Assembly (NCBI GenBank): GCA_041496705.1
Contig: JBGQFD010000006.1
Span: 1-64,000, forward strand
Reading direction: 5' to 3'
Length of the DNA stretch: 64,000 nt
Origin: VBDM01 sp041496705
Lineage (GTDB): Bacteria > Pseudomonadota > Gammaproteobacteria > Burkholderiales > SG8-39
The position numbers and the translations under genes were made by a program. Positions 34,044 to 42,064 of the stretch are shown here, one piece after another. Position 1 is the stretch's first letter. Each line of letters starts with the position of its first letter. The notes under the pieces were generated by a model. The model saw only the letters and a program-made list of their open reading frames with translations, made no database searches and was not told the origin of the DNA.

Positions 34044-34763
34044 ATGACCAGCAAGATTCCGAAGTCCTTCGACACCGCCTCCAGGGACATGAATGCGGCG
34101 GCCGAGGCCTGGCGCCTGTTCCGCATTATGTCAGAATTCGTCGAGGCCACCGAGCGCATAGACGAGATCCGCCCGGCGGTGAGCCTCTTCGGCAGCGCGC
34201 GGATTCCGGCCGGACATCCCTATTACGTTCTCGCGGAGAAAACATCGCACCTGCTCTCCGATGCTGGCTTCGCCGTCGTCTCTGGGGGTGGCCCGGGCGT
34301 GATGGAGGCGTCCAATCGCGGAGCACATTTCGGGCGCTCGCCTTCGGTCGGACTCAACATCGAGTTGCCGCGCGAGCAGTTCGGCAATTCCTACCAGGAC
34401 ATTTCGCTGCTCTTCCGCCACTTCTTCGCGCGCAAGGCGATGTTCGTGCGCTGTGCGAGCGCCTTCGTGTTCCTGCCGGGAGGTTTTGGAACGCTCGACG
34501 AGCTCGCCGAGGTACTCGCGCTGATGCAGGCCGGAAAGAGCACGCGCGTGCCGTGCATACTGGTGCACGGTCCATTCTGGCGCGGATTGCTCGACTGGCT
34601 GCGCGACCGTCTCGCGGGCGAGAACATGATCCAACCCCAGGACCTCGAGCTGATGCAGGTGATCGACGAGCCGCAGGGCGTGGTCGACGCGATCTTCAAG
34701 CACTACGAGCATCGCAGCTTCCACCCGCGTTCCGCCGAGCGGGACGTGCTGCTCAATCTCTAG
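34044..34763 (+). CDS. LOG family protein (TIGR00730), long form
   Basis: A 239-residue Rossmann protein with SLFGSARIP, VVSGGGPGVMEASNRGA and FLPGGFGTLDELAEVL. It is longer than the N-terminal fragment at 1-473 and belongs to the second LOG subgroup, which often carries an N-terminal helical extension (here about 40 residues). Members hydrolyse nucleoside 5'-monophosphates, and the substrate here is not predictable. Its ATG is 8 bases from the divergent polA start. A strong hairpin begins at its stop codon. Confidence 0.87.
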   Translation: MTSKIPKSFDTASRDMNAAAEAWRLFRIMSEFVEATERIDEIRPAVSLFGSARIPAGHPYYVLAEKTSHLLSDAGFAVVSGGGPGVMEASNRGAHFGRSPSVGLNIELPREQFGNSYQDISLLFRHFFARKAMFVRCASAFVFLPGGFGTLDELAEVLALMQAGKSTRVPCILVHGPFWRGLLDWLRDRLAGENMIQPQDLELMQVIDEPQGVVDAIFKHYEHRSFHPRSAERDVLLNL

Positions 34764-34795
34764 CAAAGACCGACGCGCTTTGCGCGCGGCTTTGC
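34763..34795 (+). terminator. long bulged hairpin after the LOG gene
   Basis: GCAAAG-CCG-CGCG (34763-34777, with single unpaired A bases at 34769 and 34773) pairs with CGCG-CGG-CTTTGC (34783-34795), giving a 13-bp stem around a CTTTG loop. The tail (TTCTG) has little T, so it may be a Rho-assisted terminator or an mRNA 3'-end stabiliser. The gap from here to 34953 shows no gene. Confidence 0.5.
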
Positions 34796-34953
34796 TTCTG
34801 CGCGATCGAGCGGGCGTATTGAGCAGATTCAACTCCTGCCAGCTCCGGAGACGCCGCTCATCGCGCAGCCTTCCTCGGCTTTTCGCGTGGTCGCCGCATC
34901 ACGGGGCGTGGCAGTTCTGCTAGACTGCCTGCATAAGAATCGTTCGGTGTCTC

Positions 34954-35283
34954 ATGCTCCATCGAGCTCTTGCTTCCGCGCTGTTTGTCATTGCCCTACC
35001 GCTCGCGGCGCAGCAGCCGCCCAAGCTCGAACCGCTTCCAGAGCCGCCTCCCCCGCCGCCCGGTGCGTCCGGCGACCCTTGGGGGGAAAGCCCGGTGCAG
35101 ATCGAGCCTGGCTCGACCGAGCAGATCGAGGAAAGGATCGTAGACGGCAAACGCGTGGTGCACGTCACCACGCCCTCGGGTCAGGAGTACTACCTGATCG
35201 AGGAGCAGGGCGACGGTTCGGGAATGAGGTCCGAAGGCATCGGTCGCGTGCGCGTGCCGCTCTGGGTGATCCGCAGGTTCTGA
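34954..35283 (+). CDS. DUF2782 periplasmic protein
   Basis: A 109-residue small exported protein with a signal peptide (LASALFVIALPLAAQ), a Pro-rich segment (about 25-40) and the DUF2782 core EERIVDGKRVVHVTTPSGQEYYLIEEQGDG. It is a common neighbour of polA and the APH-type homoserine kinase in betaproteobacteria. Function is unknown. It ends 34 bases before thrB. Confidence 0.85.
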   Translation: MLHRALASALFVIALPLAAQQPPKLEPLPEPPPPPPGASGDPWGESPVQIEPGSTEQIEERIVDGKRVVHVTTPSGQEYYLIEEQGDGSGMRSEGIGRVRVPLWVIRRF

Positions 35284-35317
35284 CGCGGGCGCGGGCCTCG
35301 GCCATCGCAGCGCCGCC

Positions 35318-36256
35318 ATGTCCGTTTTCACGCGCGTCTCCGCCGAGGAACTGTCCGCGTGGCTCAAGCGCTACGCGATCGGCACGCTCGTCGATCTGCA
35401 CGGCATCGCCGCCGGAATCGAGAACACCAACTACTTCGTCGACACCTCGCACGGGCGCTTCGTCCTCACGCTTTTCGAGAAGCTTACCGCGGCAGAGCTT
35501 CCTTTCTACCTCAACCTCATGGCACACCTGGCGCGCCACGGAATTCCCTGCCCCGCGCCAATCGCCGACAGTTCCAACAAATACCTCGGATCGCTCAACG
35601 GCAAGCCGGCAACACTGGTCACCTGTCTTGCGGGCGCGCCGGTGATGGCGCCCGAGGCGCGCCACTGCGAGCGCGTCGGCTCGGTCCTCGCCGACATGCA
35701 TCTCGCCGGTGGAAGCTACCGTGGCAATCTAGAGAATCCGCGCGGACCGCACTGGTGGACCGTGGCCGCCAGGGAAGTGGCGCCTTTTCTCGACGAAGCA
35801 CGGCGCGGACTTCTCGCGACCGAGCTCCAATACCAACTGGAACATCGCGCGCTCAACCTGCCGCGCGGACCGGTTCACGCCGACTTGTTCCGCGACAACG
35901 TGCTTTTCGACGGGGAACGCGTCGGCGGGGTGATCGACTTCTACTTCGCCGGAATCGACGCGCTGCTATTCGACGTGGCGGTAACGGTAAACGACTGGTG
36001 CGTTGACGCCTCGGGCGAAGTCGACACTGCTCGCGCCGCGGCGCTGCTCGCCGCCTACCGCGCGACGCGCGATCTCACCCGCGACGAGCGGGCGGCCTGG
36101 CCGGTGCTGCTGCGGGCGGCGGCATTGCGCTTCTGGCTGTCGCGGCTCCACGACTTCTATCTGCCTCGCTCCGGGGAACTCACCCACGCCCACGATCCGG
36201 AGCATTTCCGCCGCGTTCTCGAGGCGCGCCGCGCGCGGCCGCTCCCGCTCGACTGA
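35318..36256 (+). CDS. thrB: homoserine kinase (APH-fold, ThrB type II)
   Basis: A 312-residue aminoglycoside-phosphotransferase-fold kinase that phosphorylates homoserine in threonine synthesis. It has the LHGIAAGIENTNYFVDT start, RFVLTLFEK, the catalytic loop GPVHADLFRDNVLF and the metal site GVIDFYFAG. This is unrelated to the GHMP-type ThrB of enterobacteria. It lies between DUF2782 and a BPSS1780 membrane gene, with 4 bases to the latter. Confidence 0.95.
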   Translation: MSVFTRVSAEELSAWLKRYAIGTLVDLHGIAAGIENTNYFVDTSHGRFVLTLFEKLTAAELPFYLNLMAHLARHGIPCPAPIADSSNKYLGSLNGKPATLVTCLAGAPVMAPEARHCERVGSVLADMHLAGGSYRGNLENPRGPHWWTVAAREVAPFLDEARRGLLATELQYQLEHRALNLPRGPVHADLFRDNVLFDGERVGGVIDFYFAGIDALLFDVAVTVNDWCVDASGEVDTARAAALLAAYRATRDLTRDERAAWPVLLRAAALRFWLSRLHDFYLPRSGELTHAHDPEHFRRVLEARRARPLPLD

Positions 36257-36260
36257 CCCG

Positions 36261-37040
36261 ATGCGGATTGTCCCGGCGCGAAACGGATGGATGTGGCTGG
36301 TGCAGGGCTTTGCGCTGTTCCGCCGAAGCCCTGCGACGTGGCTGCTGCTGGTGTTCGCCTACTGGATCGCGATGGCTCTCCTCGGACAGATTCGCTACCT
36401 GGGTCTGGCCGTGTCCACGGTGCTGTTGCCGGCGTTCTCGGTGAGCTTCATGAACATCTGTGCGGCGCTCGACCGCGGCGAGGCATCGCGCCCGGCGCTG
36501 CTCGCCTCAGGATTCCGCAAGCGCCTGGCGACGCTGCTTGCGCTGGGAGCGCTGTACCTAGCATCGATCGTCGCAACGCTGGTCGTCGCGTCGCTCGCCG
36601 ACGCCGGCGCACTGCTGCAATGGGTACTACTCTCCCGCGAGCCGTCGCTGGAGGCGTTCCGCGAAGGCAGCGTGTCACGCGCGCTGATGCTCGCGGCGGC
36701 GGCAGGCACGCCGGTCCTGGCGGCGTTCTGGTTCGCCCCGGTGCTGGCGGCCTGGGACCGGATGGGTGCGACCCAGTCTCTGTTCTACAGTTTCTTTTCC
36801 GTGCTGCGCAACTGGCGGGCGTTCCTCGTGTACGGCGGCGCCTTCGTGCTCCTCGGCTCGGGCTTCATGCTGCTCGCGCTGGCCGTGCTGGTCCTGAGCG
36901 GCGGGCAGGTACAGGCGATGCGCGCCCTCGGCCTGACCTGCACCCTGCTGACGCTGCCCACGGTATTCGCCAGCTTCTACGCAGGTTATCGGGACGTCTT
37001 CCCCGGGGGCGCGGTTCCGCCTGCGCCTGACTCGCCCTGA
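36261..37040 (+). CDS. BPSS1780 family membrane protein
   Basis: A 259-residue multi-helix membrane protein with about six helices, starting ARNGWMWLVQGFALFRRSP and continuing TWLLLVFAYWIAMALLGQI. This N-terminal arrangement marks the BPSS1780 family, which is nearly confined to betaproteobacteria and has no known function. It begins 4 bases after thrB and is very likely in the same transcript. Confidence 0.85.
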   Translation: MRIVPARNGWMWLVQGFALFRRSPATWLLLVFAYWIAMALLGQIRYLGLAVSTVLLPAFSVSFMNICAALDRGEASRPALLASGFRKRLATLLALGALYLASIVATLVVASLADAGALLQWVLLSREPSLEAFREGSVSRALMLAAAAGTPVLAAFWFAPVLAAWDRMGATQSLFYSFFSVLRNWRAFLVYGGAFVLLGSGFMLLALAVLVLSGGQVQAMRALGLTCTLLTLPTVFASFYAGYRDVFPGGAVPPAPDSP

Positions 37041-37065
37041 GCCTGGACGCGGCGCGGGGTTCTGC

Positions 37066-37071
37066 TATGCT
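37066..37071 (+). promoter_or_regulatory. -10 box (TATGCT) upstream of the HIT gene
   Basis: TATGCT within TCTGCTATGCTGTGCC matches the GCTAxxxT context of other promoters in the window. It would start transcription near 37078, about 43 bases before the ATG at 37121. Confidence 0.4.
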
Positions 37072-37120
37072 GTGCCCCGATGCATCCCCGCCCGCGTCAC
37101 GATCGCGGTTCTTCGGCCGA

Positions 37121-37540
37121 ATGCAGGACGTGACCCCCTGCGAGCTCTGCGATTGCGCCGGGGGAGATCTGCTCTGGAGGGATGAATTCTGCCGAATCGT
37201 CCTGGCCGACCAGCCCGACTATCCCGGTTTCTGCCGCGTGATCCTCGATCGGCACGTCGCGGAAATGACCGACCTCGCGCCGAATGAGCGCACGCGCTTG
37301 ATGGACGCCGTGTTCGCCACCGAGACCGCGCTGCGCGAACTGATGCATCCGCACAAGCTCAATCTTGCGAGCCTGGGCAATGCCACGCCGCACCTGCACT
37401 GGCACGTGATCCCTCGCTTTCGCGACGACTGTCACTTCCCCCGGCCGATATGGGCCGAGCCGGCGAGGGCCGACGCCCCGCGCGTGCCCGGACCCGATCG
37501 GGATCTGCTGGTGGCGGCGCTCGCGCGCAGCCTGGGGTGA
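37121..37540 (+). CDS. HIT (histidine triad) family protein
   Basis: A 139-residue HIT-fold nucleotide hydrolase or transferase. The triad HLHWHVIPR near the C-terminus is intact, and CELC near the N-terminus with a second Cys may form a zinc site as in many bacterial HIT proteins. The start at 37121 avoids an upstream stretch of low-complexity residues. It is followed after 5 bases by a PilZ-like gene, so the two may be co-expressed. Confidence 0.88.
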   Translation: MQDVTPCELCDCAGGDLLWRDEFCRIVLADQPDYPGFCRVILDRHVAEMTDLAPNERTRLMDAVFATETALRELMHPHKLNLASLGNATPHLHWHVIPRFRDDCHFPRPIWAEPARADAPRVPGPDRDLLVAALARSLG

Positions 37541-37545
37541 GCGCG

Positions 37546-39150
37546 ATGCCCGACTTCGATCCACCGAACCTCGCTCCCGATGCGGCGCCGGATTTTACCG
37601 ACGCCTCCGCCTGCACCAAGTGGCTGCGCGAGCTGCCGCTCGTCAACGTGCCTGCCGCGCACGCCGCCCTTCTGGAAGAACTCGAGGAGCTCAACCGCTG
37701 CAGCATCGCCCCGACCGAGCGACTGAAAATCATGGAACTCCTTCGCGAACCTGTGACTTTCGTGCAGAAGGAGTACGCGAAGAAGATCGCCAGTCGTCCC
37801 GCGCCCCTCGCCTATCCGGAGCGCCGCATATTCGCCGACGTGAGCGCGCTGTGGAGCGCTCTTTCCGGTGGCTACCGGCACTGCCTGCAGGCCGCCGCGG
37901 ACGGCTCGCCCGGCGCCGGGATCGCGCTCATGTGCCAGAGGGTGCTGTGGTGCGCGGGAGAGAAGATGGTGGCGTGCTATGAAACCTACTACGACGTTCC
38001 GGAGCGCGACTGGCACGCACTGCACCGTGCCTTTGCGTTTTCCGAGGAGCGGCAGGTCGCCGCGGAGGAAGTCGCGCACCCTCTCCGCAAGAACAAGCTC
38101 ACGAGCTGCACCGAGACCTACGCGCAGGTTCTCCTGCTCGATCTCGCGAGTCCCTCGAAGCTCACGCCGCGCCAGATCGAACTGATCTCGCCGTGGCTCG
38201 AGCACTGGGCGGTGAAGGTCTCGGTCGTGCCCACGCCGCAATCCGGTGGCGCCGACATGGCGCCCCTTTGCGTCGACCTGGAAGGCAGCGCGGGCGCCTC
38301 GCGACGGGTCGCGCAAGGCGAGGCCTTGCGCTTCCTCGATCTGGAAGACCTGCGCAAGAGCACGCGCAGGCGCGTGGGCCTGTTGCGCAAGGGCGAGTCG
38401 CCCGCATCGCTGGGTCTGGGCGACGACGTCACCGCACCTCTCGCCGAGAGCCTGCTGATGATGCTGTACCGGCAGTGGTTCGAAGACAAGCACTCGCGCG
38501 CCCTGCCGCGCCATGGCGCCAGCGGGACCGCTCAGATCTGCTCGGGCATGGCCGCGATCCACTACTTCGTCACCGGGCAAACATTCCGGCCACGCGGAGG
38601 CCGGCGCGAACTGTCCAAGGCGCAGCACGACGAGATCGCGACATTCGGGCGGGTCGCGTCGCGGCACGAGGAGGCTTCCGGACTCTCAGGCGATTTTGCG
38701 TCGGAAACCTGGCAGATCAAGGACGAAAGCGCATCGGGACTGCGCCTGGAACGCATCGACCAGGCTGCGACCGCGCGCCTAGTGATCGGCCAGTTGTTGG
38801 GCATACGCCCGGCCGATGCCAAGGGCTTTCTGCTGTGCACGGTGCGCTGGCTTTCGGTCTCCGCGGCCTTCGATCTGCGCATCGGGGTGCAAATCCTCCC
38901 CGGCGTGCCGCTGGGAATCGCGATCCGCCCGGCGAGTCCCACGACGGGCGACTACACGCAGGCCTTCATGCTTCTGGCGGTCGCCGCGCTGCGCAGCCCC
39001 GACACGCTGGTCGTGCCTTCCGGGTGGTTCAAACCGCAGCGCGCCATCGAGGTCCTGACCGAAGGCAGCCACACGCTGCAACTTTCGGCGATCGTCGATC
39101 GCGGCTCGGATTTCGAACGCGTCACCGTCGGGGCGGTCCCCGGAGGCTAA
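37546..39150 (+). CDS. large uncharacterised protein with a PilZ-like motif pair (paralogue 1)
   Basis: A 534-residue, soluble, mostly helical protein that I cannot assign to a named family. Residues 369-373 read RVASR and 393-398 read DESASG. These match the PilZ RxxxR and D/NxSxxG signature with spacing typical of c-di-GMP receptors. The following segment (ATARLVIGQLLGIR, then LLCTVRWLS) looks like PilZ beta strands. Upstream segments such as LMCQRVLWCAGE and RFLDLEDLRKSTRRRVG are shared with the next gene. Binding of c-di-GMP is an inference. It follows the HIT gene by 5 bases. Confidence 0.75.
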   Translation: MPDFDPPNLAPDAAPDFTDASACTKWLRELPLVNVPAAHAALLEELEELNRCSIAPTERLKIMELLREPVTFVQKEYAKKIASRPAPLAYPERRIFADVSALWSALSGGYRHCLQAAADGSPGAGIALMCQRVLWCAGEKMVACYETYYDVPERDWHALHRAFAFSEERQVAAEEVAHPLRKNKLTSCTETYAQVLLLDLASPSKLTPRQIELISPWLEHWAVKVSVVPTPQSGGADMAPLCVDLEGSAGASRRVAQGEALRFLDLEDLRKSTRRRVGLLRKGESPASLGLGDDVTAPLAESLLMMLYRQWFEDKHSRALPRHGASGTAQICSGMAAIHYFVTGQTFRPRGGRRELSKAQHDEIATFGRVASRHEEASGLSGDFASETWQIKDESASGLRLERIDQAATARLVIGQLLGIRPADAKGFLLCTVRWLSVSAAFDLRIGVQILPGVPLGIAIRPASPTTGDYTQAFMLLAVAALRSPDTLVVPSGWFKPQRAIEVLTEGSHTLQLSAIVDRGSDFERVTVGAVPGG

Positions 39151-39217
39151 AGGCGCGCGCAGGGTTCTGCGTGCGTGCGGCCCCTGCCAAGTTTGTCACA
39201 TCCCCGTCCGGGCGATG

Positions 39218-39246
39218 CTGACGGCATACCTCCGTCATAGTACATT
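39218..39246 (+). promoter_or_regulatory. promoter ahead of paralogue 2
   Basis: CTGACG (39218-39223, four of six) and TACATT (39241-39246, four of six) are 17 bp apart in the 129-base gap between the two paralogues. The predicted start near 39253 means paralogue 2 can be expressed separately from paralogue 1. Confidence 0.5.
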
Positions 39247-39279
39247 GTCATGCCCTGGGCAACGCCTCCAGGGATCCTC

Positions 39280-40824
39280 ATGACCAGCCAGACGCTTTCA
39301 GCCGCCTTCCCGCGGCTCGACCTGAAGAGCGGCGAGAATCCGGCCGCGAACGCCGATGCGCTGCCCGCGGACCGCTCGCTGCTCAAGCTGCTGCAGGAAA
39401 TCGAGGACGCACCGCCGCGCCCGGCGGCCTACCTGCATACGCTGGAGCGTCTTCGCAAGCCGATCCTGCTCGCCCTGGAAGATCTCGCCGACGGATATGC
39501 AGGCAAGCCCGTACCGCTTGACCAGACCGCGAACGCCGCCTTAGCGAGGGCGAGCGAGTTGTGGGCCGCCGCGCTGCGCGGTTACCGGCGGCTGCTCGCC
39601 GCGGCGCTGGGGGGAAATCATCCCGAGCTAGAAACGTCGCTTGCGCTCATCTGTCAGCGCGCGCTCGCCGGTGCCGGGGAATTGTTCATCACGCGGTTTC
39701 TTGCGAGGCGCGAAATCGAAGACACCTTGTGGCACTTTGTGCACGAGACCTATTTGGTCGCCGAATCGCGCGGCCTCACCTCCGCGGCGGCGGAGCCGCA
39801 TGCGGAGACACCGCTAGTAGCGTACGCGGAAACCCTGCTGCTGCAGCTCGCCAACCCCTACGCCCTGTCGCCGCGCGAGTTCGGCTGGGTACGGCGCTGG
39901 ATCGGTCGCTGGTCGGCCAAAGCTCAACTCGTTCGCCGCGCGCCGCGTCAGGGCGGCTACGCGATCGACCTCGCCGGCCACGCCGGACCAGTCTGGATGA
40001 AGTCAGGCGCCAACGGCGAATCGCTGAGGTATCTCGATCTCGCCGACGTGGGCAGCTCGATCAAGAAACGCCTGCGCCGCCTCGAAGACGGCGTCGAGCC
40101 CGCTGCCCTTGGCTTGGGAGAGGACTGCACACCGCGCGCGGCGGCGGAAATCCTCAGGACCTTGGGGCGCGCCTGGCTCGAGTCGCCGGCAGCGCGGGAC
40201 TTTACGCGCGTCGGCGGGACTTTGCCGACATTGCTGGCAAGCGGATTTTCTGCCGTCCACAGAGCGCTCGGGGAGAATTCCCGCCCGACACCGGCGAACC
40301 GCCCGGGGTATTCATACGGAGAGGCCGACAGGGTGCACACGCTGCAGCGCGCTTTCGACGCGGGCGCGAACTGGGAGAGCCACCTGCCGGGCCTGGAAAA
40401 CTGGGAGCGTTTCGAGGAATCGGCCTCAGGCTTCCGCCTGCGCCGCAAGGATCTCGGTGTACGCCTCGCGTTTCGCCAATTGCTGGCACTTCGGCCCCGC
40501 GGGGCAAGGCAGTTCGTGCTCTGCGAGGTCCGTTCGCTCGCCGAAGGTGCCGATCGCAGCCTCAGCATCTGCGCGCGGCCGCTACCCGGTTTTGCGCGGA
40601 CCTGCACGGTCCAGGCGGTCGACGGGAAGACGCAGTCCCCGACCGAAGCCCTGCTGCTCCCGCCGGGCCAGGGTCTGCCCTCGGTGCTGCTCTTGCCCGC
40701 GGGCTGGTACCAGAACGGGCGCGAGATCGAAATCCGCGAAGCCGGCCGCGTCACCCGCGTCAGGCTGACGGCGCTGCTGGAGCGCGGCTTCGACTACGAG
40801 CGCGTGCAGACGAGCAGCGCCTGA
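39280..40824 (+). CDS. large uncharacterised protein with a degenerate PilZ-like motif (paralogue 2)
   Basis: A 514-residue relative of the preceding protein. It shares LICQRALAGAGELFI, RYLDLADVGSSIKKRLRRLEDG, AALGLGEDCTP and a C-terminal region with RQLLALRP and FDYERV. The second PilZ element is EESASG (379-384), with Asp replaced by Glu, and no RxxxR is found at the matching distance. Ligand binding may therefore be lost or altered. The start at 39280 has AGGGA 5 bases upstream. ATG 39250 would be at or before the predicted transcript start. Function is unknown. Confidence 0.75.
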   Translation: MTSQTLSAAFPRLDLKSGENPAANADALPADRSLLKLLQEIEDAPPRPAAYLHTLERLRKPILLALEDLADGYAGKPVPLDQTANAALARASELWAAALRGYRRLLAAALGGNHPELETSLALICQRALAGAGELFITRFLARREIEDTLWHFVHETYLVAESRGLTSAAAEPHAETPLVAYAETLLLQLANPYALSPREFGWVRRWIGRWSAKAQLVRRAPRQGGYAIDLAGHAGPVWMKSGANGESLRYLDLADVGSSIKKRLRRLEDGVEPAALGLGEDCTPRAAAEILRTLGRAWLESPAARDFTRVGGTLPTLLASGFSAVHRALGENSRPTPANRPGYSYGEADRVHTLQRAFDAGANWESHLPGLENWERFEESASGFRLRRKDLGVRLAFRQLLALRPRGARQFVLCEVRSLAEGADRSLSICARPLPGFARTCTVQAVDGKTQSPTEALLLPPGQGLPSVLLLPAGWYQNGREIEIREAGRVTRVRLTALLERGFDYERVQTSSA

Positions 40825-40876
40825 TCGCGGCCGAAGGCCGCAGCGCCGCCGCCGCGAGGGCGCCGGGCAGAACGAG

Positions 40877-40882
40877 TATGAT
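40877..40882 (+). promoter_or_regulatory. -10 box (TATGAT) upstream of the DUF971 gene
   Basis: TATGAT (five of six) is placed 26 bases before the ATG at 40909, followed by a GC-rich stretch as at other promoters in the window. No -35 is clear. Confidence 0.4.
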
Positions 40883-40908
40883 TCGCTGTCTTGCCATCGC
40901 GGCGCGTC

Positions 40909-41277
40909 ATGGCAGCAGCCGACCGACCCACCCCCACCGAGATCACCTTGCACCAGAAGTCGCGGGTGCTCGAGATCGCGTTCTCCGACGGGAGCCGCTT
41001 CGAGCTTCCCTTCGAGCTGCTGCGTGTGTACTCGCCTTCGGCCGAGGTGCGCGGCCACGGTCCGGGGCAGGAGGTGCTGCAGACCGGAAAGAAGGACATC
41101 GACATCCTCGCTCTCGAGCCGGTGGGCAGCTACGCGGTGCAACCGAAATTCTCGGACGGACACGCCACTGGCATCTTCTCCTGGGAATATCTCCACGAAC
41201 TCGGCAGCAACCGCGCCGAGCTGTGGCAGACCTATCTCGAGCGCCTCAAGGCCGCCGGGGGGCGCCGCGAGCCCTAG
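40909..41277 (+). CDS. DUF971 family protein (gamma-butyrobetaine-hydroxylase N-terminal-like domain)
   Basis: A 122-residue single-domain protein: LHQKSRVLEIAFSDGSRFELPFELLRVYSPSAEV, then ILALEPVGSYAVQPKFSDGH, IFSWEYLHELG. This is the small domain found at the N-terminus of gamma-butyrobetaine hydroxylases and as a stand-alone protein in iron-sulfur contexts. The exact role is unknown. It is regularly found next to ubiE in betaproteobacteria, as here. Confidence 0.88.
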   Translation: MAAADRPTPTEITLHQKSRVLEIAFSDGSRFELPFELLRVYSPSAEVRGHGPGQEVLQTGKKDIDILALEPVGSYAVQPKFSDGHATGIFSWEYLHELGSNRAELWQTYLERLKAAGGRREP

Positions 41278-41306
41278 GCGCGCCAATGAAACGCCGCGGG
41301 GCGTGC

Positions 41307-41312
41307 TAGCAT
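41307..41312 (+). promoter_or_regulatory. -10 box (TAGCAT) directly ahead of ubiE
   Basis: TAGCAT in GTGCTAGCATGCCCG ends 6 bases before the GTG start at 41319. Transcription would start at or within a base of the start codon, implying a leaderless mRNA. ubiE may also be reached from the DUF971 promoter. Confidence 0.35.
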
Positions 41313-41318
41313 GCCCGC

Positions 41319-42050
41319 GTGACCCAGACCGACTTCGGCTATCAGCGGATCGACGAGGCTGCCAAGGCTTCGCGTGTCGCCGGCGTTTTTTCCTCCGTGG
41401 CGAGCCGGTACGACCTCATGAACGACGTGATGTCGGGCGGTATGCACCGGCTCTGGAAAGCCTTTACGGTGTCTCAGAGCGGCGTGCGCGAAGGCCAGCG
41501 CGTGCTCGACGTGGCCGGAGGCTCTGGGGACCTTGCGCTGGAATTTTCCAGGCTCGCGGGGTCCTCGGGACAAGTCTGGCTCACCGACATCAACGCTGCG
41601 ATGCTCGAGACCGGGCGTGACCGCCTGCTCGATCGCGGACGAGCGCTTCCAGCGGTACGCTGCGACGCCGAGCGGCTGCCGTTTCCGTCGAACTATTTCG
41701 ATTGCGTAAGTGTCGCCTTCGGGCTGCGCAACATGACGCGCAAGGACCGTGCACTTTCCGAAATGCAGCGGGTGCTGAGGCCCGGCGGCCGGCTGCTGGT
41801 GCTCGAGTTCTCACGCATCTGGCGGCCGTTCGCGCGCGCCTACGACTGGTATTCGTTCAAGGTGTTGCCGTGGCTGGGCGAGAGAATCGCCGGGGACGCG
41901 GCCGCCTACCGCTATCTCGCCGAGTCGATTCGCCAGCATCCGGACCAGGAGGGCGTCAAGCTGTTGCTGGAACGCGCCGGGCTCGAGAATGTCGAATACT
42001 TCAACTTGAGCGCGGGGATTGTTGCCCTGCACCGGGGATTCAAATTCTAG
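41319..42050 (+). CDS. ubiE: ubiquinone/menaquinone C-methyltransferase UbiE
   Basis: A 243-residue methyltransferase with the UbiE signatures VFSSVASRYDLMNDVMSGGMHRLWK, the SAM site VLDVAGGSGDLALEF and RCDAERLPFPSNYFDCVSVAFGLRNM, and KVLPWLGERIAGD. It performs the C-methylation step in ubiquinone synthesis. The start is GTG at 41319. It heads the run ubiE, Tim44-like, ubiJ, ubiB. Confidence 0.97.
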   Translation: MTQTDFGYQRIDEAAKASRVAGVFSSVASRYDLMNDVMSGGMHRLWKAFTVSQSGVREGQRVLDVAGGSGDLALEFSRLAGSSGQVWLTDINAAMLETGRDRLLDRGRALPAVRCDAERLPFPSNYFDCVSVAFGLRNMTRKDRALSEMQRVLRPGGRLLVLEFSRIWRPFARAYDWYSFKVLPWLGERIAGDAAAYRYLAESIRQHPDQEGVKLLLERAGLENVEYFNLSAGIVALHRGFKF

Positions 42051-42064
42051 GAGGAGGCTACACC

